Assembly (NCBI GenBank): GCA_027292925.1
Contig: JAPUGI010000152.1
Span: 1-46,021, forward strand
Source: Gammaproteobacteria bacterium
GTDB taxonomy: Bacteria > Pseudomonadota > Gammaproteobacteria > Pseudomonadales > Azotimanducaceae
Direction: 5' to 3'
Length of the DNA: 46,021 nt
This document shows positions 32,500 through 41,543 of the stretch, in pieces (position 1 is the first letter of the stretch; the number at the start of each line of letters is the position of its first letter). Both the position numbers and the translations under genes were made by a program. The notes under the pieces are model-generated. The model saw only the letters and a list, made by a program, of their open reading frames with translations, ran no database searches and was not told the origin of the DNA.

Positions 32500-33927
32500 T
32501 TGAAGAAATTTGTTTGGTTTTTCAGTGTTTGCCTGTTGCTGGGTTCATCCCAGGTTTTCGCCCTGTCGGAAAAAGAAGAGATTAAGCTTGGTCAGGCGGA
32601 ACATCGAAAAATTACTGCCAGGTACGGTGTATACCGGGACAAGAGCCTGCAGGAATACATCACCATGGTTGGTCAGCGAGTAGCCAGCGAGAGTTCCAGG
32701 CCGGAGCTGGAGTTCCACTTCACCATTCTCAACGATGACATCATAAATGCCTTTGCCTTGCCCGGTGGTTACGTCTACATCACACGGGGCATGCTGACGC
32801 ATATGAATTCTGAGTCGGAGCTGGCTGCTGTGCTGGGCCATGAGGTAGCCCATATCACCGAGAAACATGCGATCAAAAGACAGAACCGCCAGAAAGGGCT
32901 CAATATTCTGAACACGGTGCTGGCCATTGGTACCGGCCAACCCGGATTGTACGAACTGGGCAATATTTTTGGTGGTGTTTTAATAACCGGATACAGCCGT
33001 GAGTTTGAGCTTGAAGCTGATGAAGTTGGTGCCCAATACATGGCCAAAGCCGGTTATTCCCCGGAAGCCATGTTAAAAACCATTGAGATTCTCAAAGCAA
33101 AAGATCGAATTGAAATAAAACAGGCTCGAATCGAGAAACGCAAACCCAACGTATATCATGGGTTTCTTTCTTCTCATCCAGACCATGATACAAGGTATGA
33201 GAAGGCGATACGGGCGTCGGAAAAGCTGCTGAGGGACTACGATGAATTTATTAAGACAGATGAATTCCTGGAGAAGCTAAATGGTCTTTCCTGGGGAAAT
33301 GCTCGTAAGGTTGGTGTCGTCAGGAAGAACAAATTTTACCATCCAAAACTTGGCATTAAACTCTCTTTTCCGAAAGGCTGGCGGATGGAACAGGCGAGAA
33401 GGGGAGTTCAAATTGTGTCAGCGATCGCCGATGCCTCGTTTTTTATTTCAACCGACCGTTTATACAAGGGTGCTACGCCACAAAAATTTGCCACGGAAAA
33501 GTTGGCGTTTAATGTACGAGAAGGTCGGGAAATTTCAATCGGGGGTTTGCCTGCCTATATCGGTATAGCTGACAGGGCGGATTCTCCTTTTGGTCCGCGT
33601 CCGGTTCGTTTTGCTGTCTTATTCGATCCGCGCAAACATCTGGCTTTTATCCTCCAGGGTGCAGGCAAGCATGATCTTCGGAATATCGCTAACGACAAGG
33701 ATTTTATTACGACCATTTTCAGCTTTGACCGCATGAATCGCGATGATTTCAAGATTGCCAAGGCGCCTAGGGTCCAGATTGTTCGAGCCGAGGAAGATAC
33801 CACCATGGAAGCGCTGGCAGCGCAATCGCCCATCACTAATTATGCGCTGGACAAACTACGTGTTATCAACGGGTTATACCCGGATGGGCAGCCCGAACCG
33901 GGTCAGCTGATCAAGGTTATTGACTAG
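32500..33927 (+). CDS. Secreted M48 family zinc metalloprotease with LysM-like tail
   Basis: The 475-residue protein starts at a TTG with AAGAGG about 7 nt upstream and has a signal peptide (WFFSVCLLLGSSQVFA). The M48 catalytic motif is LGHEVAHITEKHA near residue 113; the third zinc ligand is in REFELEADEVGAQYM near residue 168. The region after about residue 265 is a separate beta-rich domain, and the last 50 residues (DTTMEALAAQ, then LRVINGLYPDGQPEPGQLIK) look LysM-like. It probably degrades misfolded periplasmic or outer-membrane proteins, like YfgC/BepA relatives, but lacks the TPR domain of BepA. It stands alone after the hairpin element. Confidence 0.88.
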   Translation: MKKFVWFFSVCLLLGSSQVFALSEKEEIKLGQAEHRKITARYGVYRDKSLQEYITMVGQRVASESSRPELEFHFTILNDDIINAFALPGGYVYITRGMLTHMNSESELAAVLGHEVAHITEKHAIKRQNRQKGLNILNTVLAIGTGQPGLYELGNIFGGVLITGYSREFELEADEVGAQYMAKAGYSPEAMLKTIEILKAKDRIEIKQARIEKRKPNVYHGFLSSHPDHDTRYEKAIRASEKLLRDYDEFIKTDEFLEKLNGLSWGNARKVGVVRKNKFYHPKLGIKLSFPKGWRMEQARRGVQIVSAIADASFFISTDRLYKGATPQKFATEKLAFNVREGREISIGGLPAYIGIADRADSPFGPRPVRFAVLFDPRKHLAFILQGAGKHDLRNIANDKDFITTIFSFDRMNRDDFKIAKAPRVQIVRAEEDTTMEALAAQSPITNYALDKLRVINGLYPDGQPEPGQLIKVID

Positions 33928-33933
33928 TCTCCT

Positions 33934-34866
33934 CTAGACGTTCGTGATTTTGGCAAGCTGCTCAAGTGATGCTATTTGGATTTTGTTGCTGACTCCCGGA
34001 ATTCTTCCTCTTGCGATCAGGTAGTTCAATCCGAGTTTTTCCTCGTATTCCGATATTTTGTCGGTAACGAAGGCAACGTCGCCGATAATAGCCCAATCAT
34101 CCACACTCGCTGCTTGTCTGCGCATTCGATGGGCAGCTTCCTTTTCCAGGTTTTCCCGAACCGCGGAAACCAGCTGCTTGTTTTCATTGACAAACAGGGT
34201 GCGCATAACAGGAATTGTGTTTATTTCACGATGGCCTGCACGTTCTGAGTGATCCTTGTGCTGTCGATAGTTTTCAAGGAGCGATGCCATCGTCTCGACA
34301 GGAGATGCGATGTACGGTAACCCAAGTGTGCCTGCCTGCTCGATAGCCAGTGGTCCAAAGGCGGCGACCCAAATCGGGGGGTGAGGTTTTTGTACAGGCA
34401 AAGGTGCGAGGAATGCAGGCTTACCACCACCATCTTCTGCGATCGGCTCACCCTGCCAGGCAGCAATCATAATTTCCAGGTTTGCCTTAAAGCGTTTTCG
34501 TTTGTCCTTAATTGGAACATCGAACACAGTAAACATTGTATCCTGGAATCCGCGACCCACGCCCAGTATTACTCTGCCATTAGATAGGCGATCCAGGACT
34601 GCAACTTCCTCTGCAGCTTGAATCGGATGCCGGATAGGAAGGAGGTATGAGGTTGATCCTAATCTGATTTTACTCGTACGAGCGGAGATAGCCGCCAGCA
34701 ACATGAGAGGTGATGGGATTGAGTTTTCCCCGCCAAAGTGACTCTCTGGCAACCAGAATGAATCGAAACCAATTTGCTCGGCGATTTCCCCCTGTTCCGC
34801 CAGGTCAGCGGCTACCCCACCCGTGCCAAACATCCATGCGGTCACTGCGACTTTTGTTTTTACCAT
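33934..34866 (-). CDS. LLM class flavin-dependent oxidoreductase
   Basis: The 310-residue protein is a luciferase-like monooxygenase family member using FMN or F420. Typical segments are EQIGFDSFWLPESHF, RTSKIRLGSTSYLLPIRHPIQAAEEVAVLDRLSNGRVILGVGRG and PPIWVAAFGPLAIEQAGTLG. The substrate cannot be predicted. It converges with the M48 gene, with only 6 bp between stops. It is divergent from the thiolase-like gene, with which it may share a promoter region (34867-34952) and a catabolic pathway. Confidence 0.87.
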   Translation of the reverse strand: MVKTKVAVTAWMFGTGGVAADLAEQGEIAEQIGFDSFWLPESHFGGENSIPSPLMLLAAISARTSKIRLGSTSYLLPIRHPIQAAEEVAVLDRLSNGRVILGVGRGFQDTMFTVFDVPIKDKRKRFKANLEIMIAAWQGEPIAEDGGGKPAFLAPLPVQKPHPPIWVAAFGPLAIEQAGTLGLPYIASPVETMASLLENYRQHKDHSERAGHREINTIPVMRTLFVNENKQLVSAVRENLEKEAAHRMRRQAASVDDWAIIGDVAFVTDKISEYEEKLGLNYLIARGRIPGVSNKIQIASLEQLAKITNV

Positions 34867-34952
34867 TTATTAAGCAGAACATAATTACGCTGGCCTGAAA
34901 ACAGCTATTGTCAGTGGCAGAATGCCTGACCACAAAGTATGGAGCGCCGTTC

Positions 34953-36419
34953 GTGAATCCAAATACACCGGTAATTGTTGGCATCTCCCAGTTGCTGCAA
35001 CGAACAACTGATCCGCGCCTTAGCGATGAACCTGTCGGTATGATGACTAATGCCGTCAGGGCTGCGGCGGTTGATGCCGGTAATGAAAAAATGCTGACCA
35101 GCATAGAATCTGTTCGAGTGATTCGCGGCTTGTGGCGCTACGAGCAACCGGCTGGATATGTTGCGCAGCAGATTGGATCACCAGGTGCAGAAACATTTGG
35201 TACACCGTTCGGCGGAAATTCCGTACAGGCCATGGTGAATCTGACTGCCCGGGAAATTCTCGATGGCAAGAAATCCCTGGTTGTCATCACTGGTGCTGAA
35301 AACGGCAACACCTTGGCCAAGGCGAGAAAATCCGGCGTTAAATTATCCTACAGGGAAACGTCCGGTACCTATGATCAGATGCTGGCTAAGGAAGAACCCA
35401 TGGCCAGTGAAGCGGAGATGGCTCGTGGTATCCGGAGGGCGATCCAGGTTTATCCCATTATTGAAAATGCTATCCGATATCAACGTGGAGAAACTATTGA
35501 TCAGCATTTAAACCGGATATCGGAGTTGTGGGCGGGATTCAGCCGCGTGGCCGTGGATAATCCTCATGCGTGGATTCGTGAATCTGTAGATGCGCAAACC
35601 ATACGTACAGTATCGACAAAAAATCGAATGGTGAGTTTCCCGTATCCCAAACTTATGAATTCAAACAATGCCGTGGATATGGCATCTGCGTTGATTATGT
35701 GCAGCGTAGAAAAGGCGAAGTCCCTGGCAATTCCCCGCTCAAAGTGGGTTTATCCCTGGTGTGGGACCGATGCGCACGACCACGATCTGTTGTCGTCAAG
35801 AGAAAACCTCCACTCATCGCCTGCCATTCGCCTTGCCGGGAAAAGAGCCATGGAACTTGTGAACCTGTCCGCTACCGAGCTGGATTTTGTTGACATCTAT
35901 AGCTGTTTCCCTTCTGCGGTGCAGGTTGCGGCAACAGAATTGGGTTTGTCCCAAGAAAAACCGCTGACGGTTACCGGCGGACTGACCTTTGGCGGTGGGC
36001 CCCTTAACAATTATGTTATGCATAGTATTGCAAGAATGGTTGAACTCAACAGAGAAAACCCCGGCAAGGTAGGATTGATTACGGCTAATGGCGGCTACCT
36101 GACGAAGCACGCCTTCGGCATCTATTCTGCCGAGCCACCTGAAAAAGATTTCCAGTATGCAAACCTGCAAGCTGATGTCGATGTAACGCCTTCAAGGGAA
36201 TGGTTGGTAGATTATGATGGAGAGGTCGTCATTGAGTCCTACACGGTGATGTACGGTCCAAATGGAGCCACCGTTGGACATTTTGCTTGTCTTAACGCTG
36301 AGGGCAAACGCACCTGGGCAAATACTGAGGATCTGGATCTTGTCACCGAGATGACCCAATCAGAATTTTGTGGTCGAAGGGCCAGGATTAACGGAGCGGG
36401 TGTGCTCAACATCTGTTAA
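34953..36419 (+). CDS. Thiolase-like protein type 1 (SCP2-thiolase/acetyl-CoA acetyltransferase family)
   Basis: The 488-residue protein follows the thiolase fold: TPVIVGISQLLQ, then KKSLVVITGAENGNTLAKAR, DFVDIYSCFPSAVQ and the loop TGGLTFGGGPLNNYVMHSIARM. The usual nucleophile position reads GGNSVQAMVN without cysteine, as in type-1 thiolase-like proteins. The last 80 residues (PSREWLVDYDGEVVIESYTV) look like the additional C-terminal domain of that group. Acyl-CoA binding is likely; classical thiolysis is doubtful. I chose the GTG at 34953, with GGAG 8 nt upstream; a TTG at 34908 gives 15 more residues. It is followed after 5 bp by the deacetylase gene. Confidence 0.83.
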   Translation: MNPNTPVIVGISQLLQRTTDPRLSDEPVGMMTNAVRAAAVDAGNEKMLTSIESVRVIRGLWRYEQPAGYVAQQIGSPGAETFGTPFGGNSVQAMVNLTAREILDGKKSLVVITGAENGNTLAKARKSGVKLSYRETSGTYDQMLAKEEPMASEAEMARGIRRAIQVYPIIENAIRYQRGETIDQHLNRISELWAGFSRVAVDNPHAWIRESVDAQTIRTVSTKNRMVSFPYPKLMNSNNAVDMASALIMCSVEKAKSLAIPRSKWVYPWCGTDAHDHDLLSSRENLHSSPAIRLAGKRAMELVNLSATELDFVDIYSCFPSAVQVAATELGLSQEKPLTVTGGLTFGGGPLNNYVMHSIARMVELNRENPGKVGLITANGGYLTKHAFGIYSAEPPEKDFQYANLQADVDVTPSREWLVDYDGEVVIESYTVMYGPNGATVGHFACLNAEGKRTWANTEDLDLVTEMTQSEFCGRRARINGAGVLNIC

Positions 36420-36424
36420 AGACC

Positions 36425-37300
36425 ATGAATGCGTTTCTAAAAAAGATGGGATTTTCGGAGGATGATAAGGTCCTTATCACACATATTGACGATATGGGAT
36501 TTTGCCATGCTGCAAATATGGCATCGTTCGAATGCCTGGACTCTGGCGCAGCCAGTTGCGGTTCGGTCATAGTCAATGCTCCCTGGTTTCTTGAAACCGC
36601 TGAAATCTGCAAACAGAATCCACAATATGACGTCGGTGTACACTTGACGCTCACCTGTGAATACTCAACGTTTCGCTGGCCAGCACTCAGTTCGAAAGAT
36701 CCGGAATCGGGGCTGGTGGATGCGCAGGGATACCTCTGGCATACCCGGGAAGATGCGATACGGCACGTAAAAGAAGAAGCAGCGGAAGCAGAGATGCGTG
36801 AACAAATTGACCGGGCACTTGAAGCCGGTATTGATGTCACGCATATTGACACTCACATGGGTTCGGTCGTGCATCCCAAATTTTTGCGTATCTACCTGAA
36901 GCTCGCCGATGAATATGGCGTACCGGCGTTCCTGCCCAACATTACCCGGCAGAGGTTGGAACAACTACGGGAAGATGAGATGGCCAACGAATATCTTGAG
37001 TTGCTTGAGAAAATAGATACGGATAAAGTTCCAACACTCGATGAAATCATCATTGATACCTTGATAGACCTTGATGACAAGAAAGCGTTTTACCGGGAAT
37101 TAATCGACGGTATTAAGCCAGGACTGACCCACCTTTTATTCCACGCCGCGAAACAAGGCGATGAACTCAACGCCATTGCTAACACCCACGCATCAAGAAA
37201 CGCTGACTACTTGGCCTTCAGTGACCCTGCCTTAAAAGCCTATATCGATGCGGCCGGGGTCAAGCACATCGGTTATCGGGAACTGAGAGCCCACCTTTGA
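36425..37300 (+). CDS. ChbG/HpnK (YdjC-like) carbohydrate deacetylase family protein
   Basis: The 291-residue protein has the metal site of the YdjC/ChbG/HpnK family: THIDDMGFCHAAN near residue 19, DVGVHLTLTCEY near residue 69 and THIDTHMGSVVHP near residue 138, with a terminal LFHAAKQGDEL and NTHASRNADYL. These enzymes remove acetyl groups from N-acetyl sugars or hopanoid precursors. It begins 5 bp after the thiolase-like gene, so the two are co-transcribed. That pairing does not fit chitobiose use, so the real substrate may be a different amide. Confidence 0.87.
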   Translation: MNAFLKKMGFSEDDKVLITHIDDMGFCHAANMASFECLDSGAASCGSVIVNAPWFLETAEICKQNPQYDVGVHLTLTCEYSTFRWPALSSKDPESGLVDAQGYLWHTREDAIRHVKEEAAEAEMREQIDRALEAGIDVTHIDTHMGSVVHPKFLRIYLKLADEYGVPAFLPNITRQRLEQLREDEMANEYLELLEKIDTDKVPTLDEIIIDTLIDLDDKKAFYRELIDGIKPGLTHLLFHAAKQGDELNAIANTHASRNADYLAFSDPALKAYIDAAGVKHIGYRELRAHL

Positions 37301-37363
37301 TGTGACAAGCTAGGGTCGGAGTAAAATTTCCATCTACCTTGACGGTCTGGAAACTGATGCAAT

Positions 37364-38194
37364 TTAGAAAGGTTTATTACCAGCCAGGCTGATGCGATAC
37401 ATCAGTCGTTTCTGTCCCTGGTAGTCATTGACCGGGTAGTGCTGGCATGCTCGATTATCCCAGAAGGCGAGGCTGCCTGCTTGCCAGTGGAAGCGGCAGC
37501 AATGTTCCGGTCGCGATTGGATATCAAACAGATAATTGAGAAGACCTTCACTCTCGCTGCGAGTCATCCTGTCGAATCTAGTCGTGTGGGCGCGATTGAC
37601 GTAGAGCAGTTTTTTTGATGTTTCCGGGTGAGTCCGGATAACTGGATGAATCGCCCTAAGGTTTTTTTGTTGAGAGTTGCTCATCCGATGAATTCTACTC
37701 TGCGCGATCTCACTTTTATCAGCGTCGTTTACCGCGCTAAGAGTAACGAGTAAGTCTTGCATCCCCTCTGAAAGTTGTTGGTAAGCCGAATACATATTAG
37801 CGAACAAGGTGTCTCCACCTGCCTCGGGAACCTCCACGGCATACAGCATCGCGCCCATTGAAGGCGATTCGAGGTAGGTAGTATCAGAATGCCATACCCC
37901 TCCAAAATTTTCTGTTTCGCCCGGGAGTTTTAGCACTTCGATTATTTCCGGAAATCCATCTAGCCCGTCTATAAACGGGTAAGGTGTTGGTTTGCCAAAC
38001 TGACTCGCGACTCGTTGCAACTGCTCTAGCGTAAGCGATTGATCTCGGAAAAAAATCACTAGAAAGCGTATCAAGGCGCCATTGATTTCATCGACTACAT
38101 CGGCTGAGAGGGGTTCTGCAAGGCGAACCCCTGTTATCTCTGCACCAATATTCGGTGACACTGGCTTAACTTTGATGTGAGCGAATTTTTTCAT
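37364..38194 (-). CDS. TauD/TfdA family 2-oxoglutarate dioxygenase
   Basis: The 276-residue protein shows the TauD family pattern: VSPNIGAEITGVRLAEPL at the start, FFRDQSLTLEQL, the iron-binding WHSDTTYLESPSMGAMLYA and the distal DNRACQHYPVNDYQGQKRLMYRI with the 2-oxoglutarate arginine. Such enzymes hydroxylate taurine, 2,4-D, alkyl sulfates or other small acids. The substrate is unknown. It lies 28 bp downstream of the MerC-like gene on the same strand and may share its transcript. Confidence 0.9.
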   Translation of the reverse strand: MKKFAHIKVKPVSPNIGAEITGVRLAEPLSADVVDEINGALIRFLVIFFRDQSLTLEQLQRVASQFGKPTPYPFIDGLDGFPEIIEVLKLPGETENFGGVWHSDTTYLESPSMGAMLYAVEVPEAGGDTLFANMYSAYQQLSEGMQDLLVTLSAVNDADKSEIAQSRIHRMSNSQQKNLRAIHPVIRTHPETSKKLLYVNRAHTTRFDRMTRSESEGLLNYLFDIQSRPEHCCRFHWQAGSLAFWDNRACQHYPVNDYQGQKRLMYRISLAGNKPF

Positions 38195-38222
38195 TGGGCT
38201 GTGTACTTGCCCGGCTATTGCA

Positions 38223-38639
38223 TCACGAGTCGTGCAGGCAATCCACTTTGCGGCAGCATCGGTAGTTTTGGATATGTGCCGACGCCAGGATCAGGCCGCC
38301 AATTGTCGTGGCAATTCTCTCGCCAAGAAAACCGAATAGTGCGTGACCCATGATGGCAGTAGTAGTCAATGCCAGTAAACCTGCCGCACCCAGGGCTATG
38401 GTGGTGCGATCTTTATGCTTGCGGCAGCCCACCGTCAGGGCGACAAGGCTGGTGGGTAAAATCAGGACGAGCAAGATCAGGTGAAAGTATTGTTCTTCCA
38501 GGAGGCTGCCCTGGACGATAGGAAATAAGGTCACCAACACGGGTAAAACCAGGCAATGCACCATACAGGTCCCGGACAAGAATACGGCTACGCCGTCCAG
38601 GCTCCTTGTTTTTGGTTCGATTAGTATGGGGTCTCTCAT
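38223..38639 (-). CDS. MerC-like small membrane protein
   Basis: The 138-residue protein has four predicted membrane helices. It begins LDGVAVFLSGTCMVHCLVLPV, the MerC pattern in which a cysteine pair in the first helix binds mercury or another metal. A second cysteine region lies at the C-terminus (NYRCCRKVDC). MerC homologs outside mer operons are common in marine proteobacteria and often of unknown role. No merR, merA or merP is nearby, so mercury transport should not be assumed. Confidence 0.8.
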   Translation of the reverse strand: MRDPILIEPKTRSLDGVAVFLSGTCMVHCLVLPVLVTLFPIVQGSLLEEQYFHLILLVLILPTSLVALTVGCRKHKDRTTIALGAAGLLALTTTAIMGHALFGFLGERIATTIGGLILASAHIQNYRCCRKVDCLHDS

Positions 38640-38958
38640 AAGGGCGCCATTTATACCACAACCTGTGCAGGGAGTCGCAGCCGGAATTAGAAAATTAAAG
38701 GTTTAACCCGGAAACTTTCCCTTTCGGTCGTGAGGAGAGGATGACGCACAAGCAATCACGCTCCAGGTCCGCTTACCGGAGGTTATGACAATTATGGAAT
38801 TGAGTGCGCTGGGTGAATTTATTGGATTCACTACACTGGAAATTCGCGTAGACTTTACACCCTTTGAGGGCTGGAACTTCTGAGGAGGCTCTGTCAATAA
38901 CTTTACTGAAAGTGAAGTAACGGCGTTCATAGCGCAGATCTTTGTTCTGACACTCACC
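38640..38958. other. Gap with an in-frame upstream ORF before the hybrid kinase
   Basis: This gap of about 320 bp has no complete recognised gene. An ATG at 38785 opens a 32-codon frame (MTIMELSALGEFIGFTTLEI...) that stops at the TGA 38881-38883, in the same frame as the downstream kinase. The TGA overlaps a strong Shine-Dalgarno-like GAGGAGG (38882-38888). Downstream of it the kinase frame stays open and appears coding, but has no ATG, GTG or TTG until 38959. It may hold a leader peptide, or an eroded kinase start. Confidence 0.4.
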
Positions 38959-41484
38959 GTGTTGGTCACCCTCGCGCTGTGGCTGAATTATCGTAATTCG
39001 CGGAGAACTTATCTCGCGCTTGCCAGTGTTGCAGGCGTACTCGAAATCTGTCGCCACATAATCGATATGTTGATCGTTCAACGACCAGAGATCATCATCC
39101 TGTATCACCTCTCTGGCATCCTGCAGATTCTGTCTTCGCTCACATTCCTTTGCGCTTTACTTCGAATTCGTGCTCATGCCAATCGGTTTAATTGGCTGAT
39201 AGCAGTCCCGGCTCTGATGTTTGTGTCCATTTCGGGCACACAACAGTTGGGTGGGTTCAATAGTTCGGTGTCAGAATGGTATCTCTACTACTTGCCGCTA
39301 TTACTCACTCAGGCCTTGATTATCTGGAGCGCCCAGAACACCAGCCACAACTGGCCAGTCAGTAAGGTATTTCTTCTTACTACCAGCGTAGGGTTGCTCA
39401 TGGTCCGAGGCTGGTTACCCTCTCACATGGCATACGATCTGCTCTATAACACAGTTTACTATCTGGAAACCCTGATTTACGCGATGATGTTGGCTGCACT
39501 CATCCTATTTGCAATGGAAGACACCTACGAAGCCCTTCAGCGGTCCGAAGAACATTATCGTTTGCTGATCGAGCAGATGCCCGATCCGACGTTTGTGAGT
39601 CGAGTAGACGATTTTCAGTTTGTGGAGGTTAATAAGAGAGCCTGTGAAAACTATGGATTCAGTCGAGAAGAGTTTCTGCAAATGCAGATATTCGACATTG
39701 AAGTCTTTGCGCCGCTTAAAGAGGACGTGCGGCAACTTTACGATGAAACGCGAGTTGGCGAGGTCATCGAAGTTGAAGGCATCAATAAACGTAAAGACGG
39801 CAGCACCTTTCCTGTACACGTGAGATTCTGTCTACTCGACGATACATATGCAGTGGCCAACGTTCGTGACATCACACTGCAGAAAAAAGCAGGCGAAGAA
39901 CTCGAGCAGCGCGTCGAGGAGAGAACTCACGCGCTGAAGGAAAGCGAAGCACGTTACAAGGACTTGATCGACCGCTCTCCTGACGTCGTTTGGCGAATGA
40001 ATCCTGACGGTGTTTTTACTTTCATCAGTCAGGCAATTAAATCGATCTCGGGATTCGATCCGGAGGAAATGGTTGGCCTGTCGTTTGAGGAATTTAGAAA
40101 GAAATTCGTTTCCGACGCTAGCCGCGATGATGCGAGAGAGGCCTTAGAACGGCGCAGGGGAGGCGGGTTCGGCAACACGGAGTTCGTCTATGAGCTTACC
40201 TGTAACCGCAAAGATGGCGGCCACTATGTGGCTGAGTTTCGTTCCGTCCCGGTTTTGAACGAGGATGGTAAGATCGTCGAGATCCATGGAATCACACGTG
40301 ATATTAGCGACCGGAAGATGCTCGAAGAGCAGCTCCGACAATCGCAGAAGTTTGAAGCTGTGGGTCAGCTCGCGGGAGGGATTGCACATGACTTCAACAA
40401 CCTGCTGACCGCGATCAACGGCTACAGCGAATTGCTTTTAGGTAAACTCAAGCCTGATGATCCTCTGCATCATGGTCTTAGCGAAATCGGGAAGGCTGGT
40501 GAATACGCTGCCGCATTAACACGACAACTCCTCGCTCTTGGCAGCAAACAAGTGCTGCAACCCAAAGTGATCAATCTGGGCGCGATCGTCGTCGGCATGC
40601 AGGACATACTGCAGCGGCTCATCGGCGAGCATATCGAGTTGCACATCCGATGTGATCCGGACCTGCAAAAGGTTAAGGCAGACCCGGGACAGATGGAGCA
40701 GGTCATCATGAACCTCGTGATCAATGCGCGTGATGCCATGGCCCGGGGTGGAAATATTACAGTGAATCTTGAGAACGTGGTGCTTGACGACCAGGCCAGC
40801 GCCACACTCGTTGATCTACAGGCTGGGGATTTCATTATGCTTTCGGTCTCCGACACCGGGATCGGGATGAACGAGGAGACACTTTCCCATATCTTCGAGC
40901 CGTTCTACACGACCAAGGGTGCAGATAAGGGTACCGGGCTTGGACTCTCGACTGTCTTCGGGATTGTCAAACAGAGTGGCGGCGAGATCCAAGCGGCGAG
41001 CGAGCCAGGTAAGGGTTCGACCTTCCGCATTTACCTTCCCCGGGTCGAAGCCTCTGAGTTGCTCGCCGAAGAGACAGAGCGTCCCTCCTCTCCCATCGAC
41101 GGCGACGAAACGATCTTACTCGTCGAAGACGAGGACATCATTCGCGAGCTGCTGAAGCATATTCTGGAGAAGTTAGGCTATACCGTGCTCCTCGCCAGTA
41201 ACGGCGAAGAGGCTCTACTGACCGCCCAGCGTTACGAGGGACCGATCAACCTGATGATCACGGACATCGTTATGCCACACATGAGCGGGCATGAACTCGT
41301 TGAACGGCTCTCTCCGCTTCGTCACGAAATGTCAGTTCTCTACATATCGGGTTACGATGAAAAAATGGTAGCCGATCAGGGTCTCGTTGACATTGGGAAA
41401 CGATTTCTCCAAAAACCTTTCGGACCCAAGGCTGTGGGCAAGAAAATTCGTGAAATCCTGGATAAACCAGCTACCGCCAACTAG
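38959..41484 (+). CDS. Hybrid sensor histidine kinase/response regulator with 7TM-like and PAS domains
   Basis: From the GTG at 38959 the protein has 841 residues. An N-terminal region of about 190 residues has roughly seven hydrophobic helices. Two PAS domains follow (HYRLLIEQMPDPTFVSRVDD near 197 and RYKDLIDRSPDVVWRMNPDG near 332). The dimerisation helix carries the phospho-acceptor in GGIAHDFNNLLTAINGYSELL. The ATPase domain has NLVINARDAM, DTGIGMNEE and GTGLGLSTVFG. A receiver domain ends it (TILLVEDED, the phospho-aspartate in MITDIVMPHMSGHE, and LQKPF). The start is uncertain: coding sequence continues upstream to 38884 and includes part of the first helix. No separate regulator gene is adjacent. 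Confidence 0.88.
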   Translation: MLVTLALWLNYRNSRRTYLALASVAGVLEICRHIIDMLIVQRPEIIILYHLSGILQILSSLTFLCALLRIRAHANRFNWLIAVPALMFVSISGTQQLGGFNSSVSEWYLYYLPLLLTQALIIWSAQNTSHNWPVSKVFLLTTSVGLLMVRGWLPSHMAYDLLYNTVYYLETLIYAMMLAALILFAMEDTYEALQRSEEHYRLLIEQMPDPTFVSRVDDFQFVEVNKRACENYGFSREEFLQMQIFDIEVFAPLKEDVRQLYDETRVGEVIEVEGINKRKDGSTFPVHVRFCLLDDTYAVANVRDITLQKKAGEELEQRVEERTHALKESEARYKDLIDRSPDVVWRMNPDGVFTFISQAIKSISGFDPEEMVGLSFEEFRKKFVSDASRDDAREALERRRGGGFGNTEFVYELTCNRKDGGHYVAEFRSVPVLNEDGKIVEIHGITRDISDRKMLEEQLRQSQKFEAVGQLAGGIAHDFNNLLTAINGYSELLLGKLKPDDPLHHGLSEIGKAGEYAAALTRQLLALGSKQVLQPKVINLGAIVVGMQDILQRLIGEHIELHIRCDPDLQKVKADPGQMEQVIMNLVINARDAMARGGNITVNLENVVLDDQASATLVDLQAGDFIMLSVSDTGIGMNEETLSHIFEPFYTTKGADKGTGLGLSTVFGIVKQSGGEIQAASEPGKGSTFRIYLPRVEASELLAEETERPSSPIDGDETILLVEDEDIIRELLKHILEKLGYTVLLASNGEEALLTAQRYEGPINLMITDIVMPHMSGHELVERLSPLRHEMSVLYISGYDEKMVADQGLVDIGKRFLQKPFGPKAVGKKIREILDKPATAN

Positions 41485-41543
41485 TTGTCGTCCAGTTCTG
41501 CTATGAAATTTTGTTAGCTTTTATTCGCTGGAATTAGGTGCTT

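Noticed and set aside
37327-37353. Terminator after the TauD gene (TTTCCA/TGGAAA stem followed by TTTT on the minus strand)
   Set aside because: The stem is only six AT-rich base pairs with a 15-nt loop, too weak to call.
38223-38639. Mercury resistance operon
   Set aside because: Only a MerC-like protein is present; there is no merR, merT, merP or merA.
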